Below are positions 14,451 to 17,528 of a stretch of 17,528 nt of DNA, in pieces. Location: the NCBI GenBank assembly GCA_017386805.1, contig JAFOGM010000045.1, positions 1 through 17,528 on the forward strand, given 5' to 3'. Every line of letters starts with the position of its first letter. Position 1 is the first letter of the stretch. The notes under the pieces are model-generated. The model saw only the letters and a list, made by a program, of their open reading frames with translations. It made no database searches and had not been told where the DNA came from. This DNA is from Bacillota bacterium (GTDB lineage: Bacteria; Bacillota; Clostridia; Peptostreptococcales; Anaerovoracaceae). The position numbers and the translations under genes were made by a program.

Positions 14451-15960
14451 CTTTCAACAGGTCCAGCCTTTTTCTTTGGAATCGATCCCCTGGTGTGAAA
14501 GTGGATTTTATTATGACGCTGTAAAGGAGATGGAACGGGGATTACGACCCGGAAAGCATCCTCTCCACGAAGCGGGACTATATTATATTCAGGAACCCAG
14601 CGCCATGGCGGTGGCGGAGGCTGCCGGAAGGGCAATCCGTCGTCACCTGGAAGAAGCGCCGGAAGAGCCGCTGCGGGTATTGGACCTTTGCGCTGCTCCC
14701 GGTGGAAAGTCCAGCCAGCTGGCTGCCCTTCTGGGAGGAAAGGGTTTCCTGATCAGCAACGAGATCGTTCCCGGCCGTGCGAAGATCCTGTCCCAGAATA
14801 TGGAGCGCATGGGCCTGACCAACGGTATCGTGGTGAACCATGCACCGGAAGAGCTGAGCGAACGATTCCCGGGCTGTTTCGATGTGATCGTGGTGGATGC
14901 TCCCTGCTCTGGCGAGGGGATGTTCCGAAAGGACGAAGATACCATCGGCCAGTGGAGCCCGGACAATGTGACCATGTGCGGCCAGCGTCAGAAGGATATC
15001 CTCACCGACGCCTTCGCCATGCTGGCTCCCGGAGGAACACTGGTGTACTCCACCTGTACCTTTGCTCCGGAAGAAAACGAAGCTGTGGTCCTGTGGGTCC
15101 TGCGAAACTATCCTGACGTGGAAGTGCTCCCGACAGACCCCAACGTCCAAGAGCCACTCTTTGATCACGGCCATCCGGAATGGATCGCTGAAGATTTTGG
15201 CTGTGAAGCAGTGGAACTGAGCGGAGAGGAACGGGAAGCCATCCGGCTGGGAACCCGTCTGTGGCCGCAGAAGATCAAGGGCGAAGGTCACTTTATGGCA
15301 GTCTTCCGAAAAGCGGAAGAAGAGTTCGACGAAGAGGAACGGGAAAAAACCTGGGTAGGGGCTGCCAAGCCGCCGAAGAAAGGGAAAAAGCAAAAGGGTG
15401 CTCATAAGGGTTTCGGAAACCAGATCCTGAAGAAGGCGCCTGCAGAATGGCGGGAGTTTGCAGAGGAATTCTTTGGAGAAGGAACCGGAACGGCGGGCGA
15501 CAACTACGCAGCAGCTGATCGGGGTCCTTTGGACAGGATCTCCGGAGAGGGTTGGAATTTCACTTTATTCGGAGAACAGCTCTACGCACTCCATGGGGAT
15601 TGTCCCGACCTGTCGGGCCTGACGGTGATGCGTGCGGGCCTGCATCTGGGAACCATAAAGAAAGGACGCTTCGAACCGTCCCACGCCCTGGCCCTGGCAA
15701 TCACGCCGGCCATGATCGACGATTTGGCGCTGAAGGGTCGATGCCTGGAGGTGAATGCGGAAGGGAAGACCACCGGTGCAGAGGATCAGGCTGTGCGCTA
15801 CCTGAAAGGGGAGGCGCTGGACGTGAGTGGAGCGGAAGCGGAACGGCTGCCGCAGGACGGATGGAATCTGGTGACTTACGGAGGCTATCCTCTGGGTTGG
15901 ACCAAGATCAGCGGCGGTTCGGCCAAGAACCACTATCCCAAGGGGTTGCGATGGGTGTAA
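14317..15960 (+). CDS. rsmF: RsmF/RsmB-type rRNA cytosine-C5 methyltransferase
   Basis: The enzyme should methylate a cytosine of 16S rRNA at C5 using S-adenosylmethionine. It has an RsmF-type N-terminus, a SAM-binding motif DLCAAPGGKSSQLA (123-136), the two catalytic cysteines Cys197 in DAPCSGEGMFR and Cys247 in YSTCTFAPEENE, a Lys-rich linker (about 345-365) and a C-terminal RsmF domain ending in GYPLGWTKISGG...KNHYPKGLRWV. The ATG at 14317 is chosen because AGGAGG (14305-14310) precedes it by 6 bases; an upstream TTG at 14296 would overlap the DnaA-box array and the SD. The full length is 547 residues. It begins directly after the DnaA-box cluster and carries one perfect DnaA box inside its coding region. 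The exact target base (for example m5C1407) is inferred from the family. Confidence 0.92.
   Translation: MNLPSQFLQRMEAMLGDEFAAFEQSFHRERYSGLRANLLKTSVDNFQQVQPFSLESIPWCESGFYYDAVKEMERGLRPGKHPLHEAGLYYIQEPSAMAVAEAAGRAIRRHLEEAPEEPLRVLDLCAAPGGKSSQLAALLGGKGFLISNEIVPGRAKILSQNMERMGLTNGIVVNHAPEELSERFPGCFDVIVVDAPCSGEGMFRKDEDTIGQWSPDNVTMCGQRQKDILTDAFAMLAPGGTLVYSTCTFAPEENEAVVLWVLRNYPDVEVLPTDPNVQEPLFDHGHPEWIAEDFGCEAVELSGEEREAIRLGTRLWPQKIKGEGHFMAVFRKAEEEFDEEEREKTWVGAAKPPKKGKKQKGAHKGFGNQILKKAPAEWREFAEEFFGEGTGTAGDNYAAADRGPLDRISGEGWNFTLFGEQLYALHGDCPDLSGLTVMRAGLHLGTIKKGRFEPSHALALAITPAMIDDLALKGRCLEVNAEGKTTGAEDQAVRYLKGEALDVSGAEAERLPQDGWNLVTYGGYPLGWTKISGGSAKNHYPKGLRWV
14426..14462. repeat. 11-bp inverted repeat flanking a perfect DnaA box in rsmF
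   Basis: ACCTGTTGAAA (14426-14436) and TTTCAACAGGT (14452-14462) are exact reverse complements. A perfect DnaA box, TGTGGATAA (14442-14450), lies in the 15-base centre. It lies in the coding sequence for about residues 37-49 of the methyltransferase. Confidence 0.9.
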
Positions 15961-16021
15961 CCACCAGACCTTGTGGTGAAGAAAAAAGTGGGAAAAATAT
16001 TGGAATTTCAATAAAAAACGC

Positions 16022-16049
16022 TTGCAATTTTCTGAGGGCGTGATATAAT
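16022..16049 (+). promoter_or_regulatory. Strong promoter of the rpsF-ssb-rpsR operon
   Basis: TTGCAA (16022-16027) is 16 bases from a perfect TATAAT (16044-16049), which also has the extended TG at 16041. It gives a leader of about 95 bases before rpsF. Confidence 0.88.
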
Positions 16050-16065
16050 TATAAGGCATTTGATT

Positions 16066-16122
16066 TGCGGATAGTAGATTTCCGCAGACAGTGCTCTCTG
16101 CTTCGGCAGTAGGGCCGAAGCC
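16066..16122 (+). ncRNA. Structured rpsF leader, possible S6:S18 autoregulatory element
   Basis: The leader holds two hairpins: TGCGGA / TCCGCA (16066-16071, 16081-16086) and GCTTCGGC / GCCGAAGC (16100-16107, 16114-16121, 6-base loop). An alternative hairpin CTGC-TTCG-GCAG (16098-16109) would use the same left arm. In several bacteria the S6:S18 complex binds a hairpin in the rpsF leader and represses its own operon. The position fits, but I could not confirm the conserved protein-binding bulge. Confidence 0.5.
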
Positions 16123-16148
16123 ATTTAGTCCATAGGGAGGTGAAAAGA

Positions 16149-16439
16149 ATGAATAATTACGAGGTAATGTTCATCATCAAGTCTACACTGGAAGAAGCAC
16201 AGAAGGAAGCTGTTATCGAAACCGTTAAGGGTATCATCGAACACGACGGCGGCGAAGTTGCTAAGGTAGATGTTTGGGGCATGAAGAAGTTAGCTTATCC
16301 CATCCAGAAGATGAACGAAGGTTACTACGTTGTAGTAGAATTTGCTGCAAAGCCTGAGCTTCCGCACGAATTAGACAGAAGAATGAAGATCTCTGACAAT
16401 GTAATCCGTCACATGATCATCAACAAGGATGAAAAGTAA
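16149..16439 (+). CDS. rpsF: 30S ribosomal protein S6
   Basis: S6 pairs with S18 on the platform of the small ribosomal subunit. The 96-residue sequence MNNYEVMFIIKSTL ... GMKKLAYPIQKMNEGYYVVV is a full-length match to bacterial S6. The ATG at 16149 is preferred over an in-frame GTG at 16140, because that GTG is part of the SD sequence GGGAGGTG. It leads the rpsF-ssb-rpsR operon, conserved across Firmicutes, and no acidic C-terminal extension is present. Confidence 0.98.
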   Translation: MNNYEVMFIIKSTLEEAQKEAVIETVKGIIEHDGGEVAKVDVWGMKKLAYPIQKMNEGYYVVVEFAAKPELPHELDRRMKISDNVIRHMIINKDEK

Positions 16440-16457
16440 TTAGGATTTGGTGAAATT

Positions 16458-16916
16458 ATGAATTCTGTAATTTTAATCGGAAGATTAACAAGAAAACCTG
16501 AACTGCGTTATTCCAACTCCGGAAACCAGACCGCCATTGCAAGATTCTCTCTGGCTGTGGATCGTCCGTTCTCCAAGGATCAGGAAAGAACTGCGGACTT
16601 CATCAATATCGTTGTTTTCGGTAAACAGGCTGAAAACTGTGAACGATATCTGGACAAGGGCCGTCAGGTTGCGGTACAGGGTAGAATTCAGACCGGCAGT
16701 TACAAAACTCAGACCGGTGAAACCAGATACACAACAGAAGTTGTGGCTGACAGAGTCGAATTTCTGAGCAACGGAGAACGCAGCGGTGCGCCCGCAGGCG
16801 GCCAGCAGTACGGCGGACAGTCCTACGGCGGCGGTCAGGGAATGACCGGTGGTTCCGACTTTGGCGGAATCCCCGAAGGTTTCCAGAGCGTATCCGATGA
16901 CGATATTCCGTTCTAA
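16458..16916 (+). CDS. ssb: Single-stranded DNA-binding protein
   Basis: SSB coats single-stranded DNA during replication and repair. An OB-fold domain (about residues 1-105: MNSVILIGRLTRKPELRY, FSLAVDRPF, DFINIVVFGKQAEN, VQGRIQTGSY) is followed by a Gly/Gln-rich linker (about 110-145) and the conserved acidic tip DDDIPF, which docks partner proteins. The 152-residue length is standard. The gene starts 18 bases after rpsF with a weak SD (GGTG), suggesting that translation is helped by coupling to rpsF. Confidence 0.98.
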   Translation: MNSVILIGRLTRKPELRYSNSGNQTAIARFSLAVDRPFSKDQERTADFINIVVFGKQAENCERYLDKGRQVAVQGRIQTGSYKTQTGETRYTTEVVADRVEFLSNGERSGAPAGGQQYGGQSYGGGQGMTGGSDFGGIPEGFQSVSDDDIPF

Positions 16917-16967
16917 ATCGAAAACGAAGTATTTATTTTAAAATTTTGAAATAAGGAGGCTGAACCC

Positions 16968-17204
16968 ATGATGCAGGATAAGAGACGCGGTGGCATGAGA
17001 AGAAAAAAGGTTTGCCAGTTCTGCGCTGATAAGACCGAAGTCATCGATTACAAAGATGTTGAAAAGCTGAGAAAGTACGTGACCGAAAGAGGCAAGATTC
17101 TGCCCAAGAGAATCACTGGTACTTGCTCCATTCACCAGAGAGCAGTTACTACCGCAGTTAAGAGAGCAAGAATCGTTGCTCTGCTGCCCTACGTAGCTGA
17201 ATAA
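16968..17204 (+). CDS. rpsR: 30S ribosomal protein S18, zinc-ribbon form
   Basis: This is the 78-residue partner of S6 on the 30S platform. The core YKDVEKLRKYVTERGKILP and the tail VKRARIVALLPYV are diagnostic. Cys16 and Cys19 (CQFC) with Cys53 and His56 (GTCSIH) form the zinc-binding set of the C+ type of S18. The ATG at 16968 lies 8 bases after AGGAGG; a second ATG follows directly at 16971. It is the last gene of the operon, with a terminator 21 bases downstream. Confidence 0.98.
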   Translation: MMQDKRRGGMRRKKVCQFCADKTEVIDYKDVEKLRKYVTERGKILPKRITGTCSIHQRAVTTAVKRARIVALLPYVAE

Positions 17205-17225
17205 TCGACAATCATTCGATTACCT

Positions 17226-17253
17226 AAGGAAGTGAGAAATCACTTCCTTTTTT
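17226..17253 (+). terminator. Terminator of the rpsF-ssb-rpsR operon
   Basis: A perfect 10-bp stem AAGGAAGTGA / TCACTTCCTT capped by a GAAA tetraloop is followed by TTTT. It separates rpsR from the next promoter. Confidence 0.95.
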
Positions 17254-17267
17254 CATTGCAAAAATAC

Positions 17268-17297
17268 AAGACAGTGTTCCCCGGTCTGTGGTATAAT
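17268..17297 (+). promoter_or_regulatory. Promoter of the gdpP-like gene
   Basis: A perfect TATAAT (17292-17297) with extended TGG lies 18 bases after AAGACA (17268-17273), a four-of-six -35 match. The transcript would start near 17304. Confidence 0.75.
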
Positions 17298-17308
17298 AAC
17301 TTAATATG

Positions 17309-17333
17309 CAAGATGGGAAAGTGTCCCCTCTTG
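17309..17333 (+). other. Hairpin at the 5' end of the gdpP-like mRNA
   Basis: CAAGA / TCTTG (17309-17313, 17329-17333) with an inner GGGA / TCCC (17315-17318, 17324-17327) forms a 9-bp stem with one mismatch. It begins about 5 bases after the expected transcription start and may stabilise the mRNA. No T run follows. Confidence 0.4.
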
Positions 17334-17361
17334 TATCTTGGTGTGCCAAGGAGAATTGTGT

Positions 17362-17528
17362 ATGGGAAAGACATTTTTAGAAAAGATCTTAGGTCCCATC
17401 TTCCGTGCCAATCTGGTGATCCAGATCCTGTTTGCGGCAGTGCTGACCTATCTGAATGTGAAGCTGGGCGTGGCGGCGTTTATCGTCATCATCGCCATGT
17501 GGCTCTACTATAAAAAATACTCCGAGAA
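17362..17528 (+). CDS. gdpP: GdpP-like protein, N-terminal part (cut by window end)
   Basis: Only 55 codons are visible, and the gene runs off the window. The ATG at 17362 follows AAGGAGA by 7 bases. The sequence starts MGKTFLEKILGPIFRANLV, then two short hydrophobic segments (about 18-31 and 35-49) and a basic YYKKYSE end, the two-helix membrane anchor typical of GdpP (YybT), the cyclic-di-AMP phosphodiesterase with PAS, degenerate GGDEF and DHH-DHHA1 domains. Its location next to rpsF-ssb-rpsR supports this, as gdpP often lies between rpsR and rplI in Firmicutes. The enzymatic domains are outside the window, so the call depends on the N-terminus and context. Confidence 0.6.
   Translation, partial: MGKTFLEKILGPIFRANLVIQILFAAVLTYLNVKLGVAAFIVIIAMWLYYKKYSE

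Noticed and set aside
15962..15978. Terminator after rsmF
   Set aside because: CACCA / TGGTG gives only a 5-bp stem and no T run follows, so it does not qualify.
16026..16040. CodY-like site AATTTTCTGA in the rpsF promoter
   Set aside because: Only the first ten of fifteen consensus positions match, and the second half is GC-rich. It lies in the spacer of a strong promoter and is probably coincidental.

Overview
The window reads as an ordinary low-to-mid GC Firmicutes chromosome segment, most likely from the Clostridia. The reasons are Firmicutes-type SD sequences (AGGAGG) and sigma-A promoters, an S-layer-homology surface protein, the yycH-yycI-walJ-htrA-rlmH cluster, and the rpsF-ssb-rpsR operon followed by what looks like gdpP. 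I cannot name the genus from sequence alone. All genes but one are on the + strand and densely packed. No stretch of 300 bases lacks a gene, and no insertion sequence, CRISPR array, tRNA or rRNA was seen.

Layout. 1-1838: one secreted SLH/transglutaminase-like protein with its own promoter and terminator. 1840-3700: a PAS-SpoIIE-type PP2C phosphatase and an RNase HI, closely spaced. 3701-9367: a cell-envelope-stress block made of a small secreted Ig-like protein, YycH, YycI, then (after a hairpin and a new promoter) WalJ, HtrA and RlmH, closed by a terminator. walR and walK do not precede yycH here. 9369-9971: a DUF2148 cysteine-rich protein. 10118-11548: a polar amino-acid ABC transporter reduced to permease plus ATPase, ending in a bidirectional terminator that also serves the minus-strand PAP2 phosphatase gene (11582-12289). 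12290-14164: divergent promoters, then a PlsC-type acyltransferase and an NDP-sugar-type nucleotidyltransferase. 14137-14462: a dense DnaA-box cluster. 14317-15960: an RsmF-type rRNA m5C methyltransferase. 16022-17253: the rpsF-ssb-rpsR operon with a strong promoter, a structured leader and a terminator. 17292-17528: the promoter and the first 55 codons of a GdpP-like membrane protein.

The most unusual element is non-coding. The 151-bp gap between the nucleotidyltransferase and rsmF genes, plus the adjoining ends of both genes, holds six perfect copies of the DnaA box TTATCCACA and several one- or two-mismatch copies. The gap copies lie in two converging arrays with 11-bp spacing and contain a perfect 17-bp inverted repeat. 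A further perfect box inside rsmF sits between perfect 11-bp inverted arms. There is no dnaA or dnaN nearby, and genes on both sides point the same way, so a titration or regulatory DnaA-box cluster fits better than a bidirectional origin, although an origin is not excluded.

Functionally, much of the window concerns the cell envelope (SLH protein, YycH/YycI, WalJ, HtrA, PAP2, PlsC, GdpP) and translation or replication housekeeping (RlmH, RsmF, S6, S18, SSB, RNase HI, DnaA boxes).
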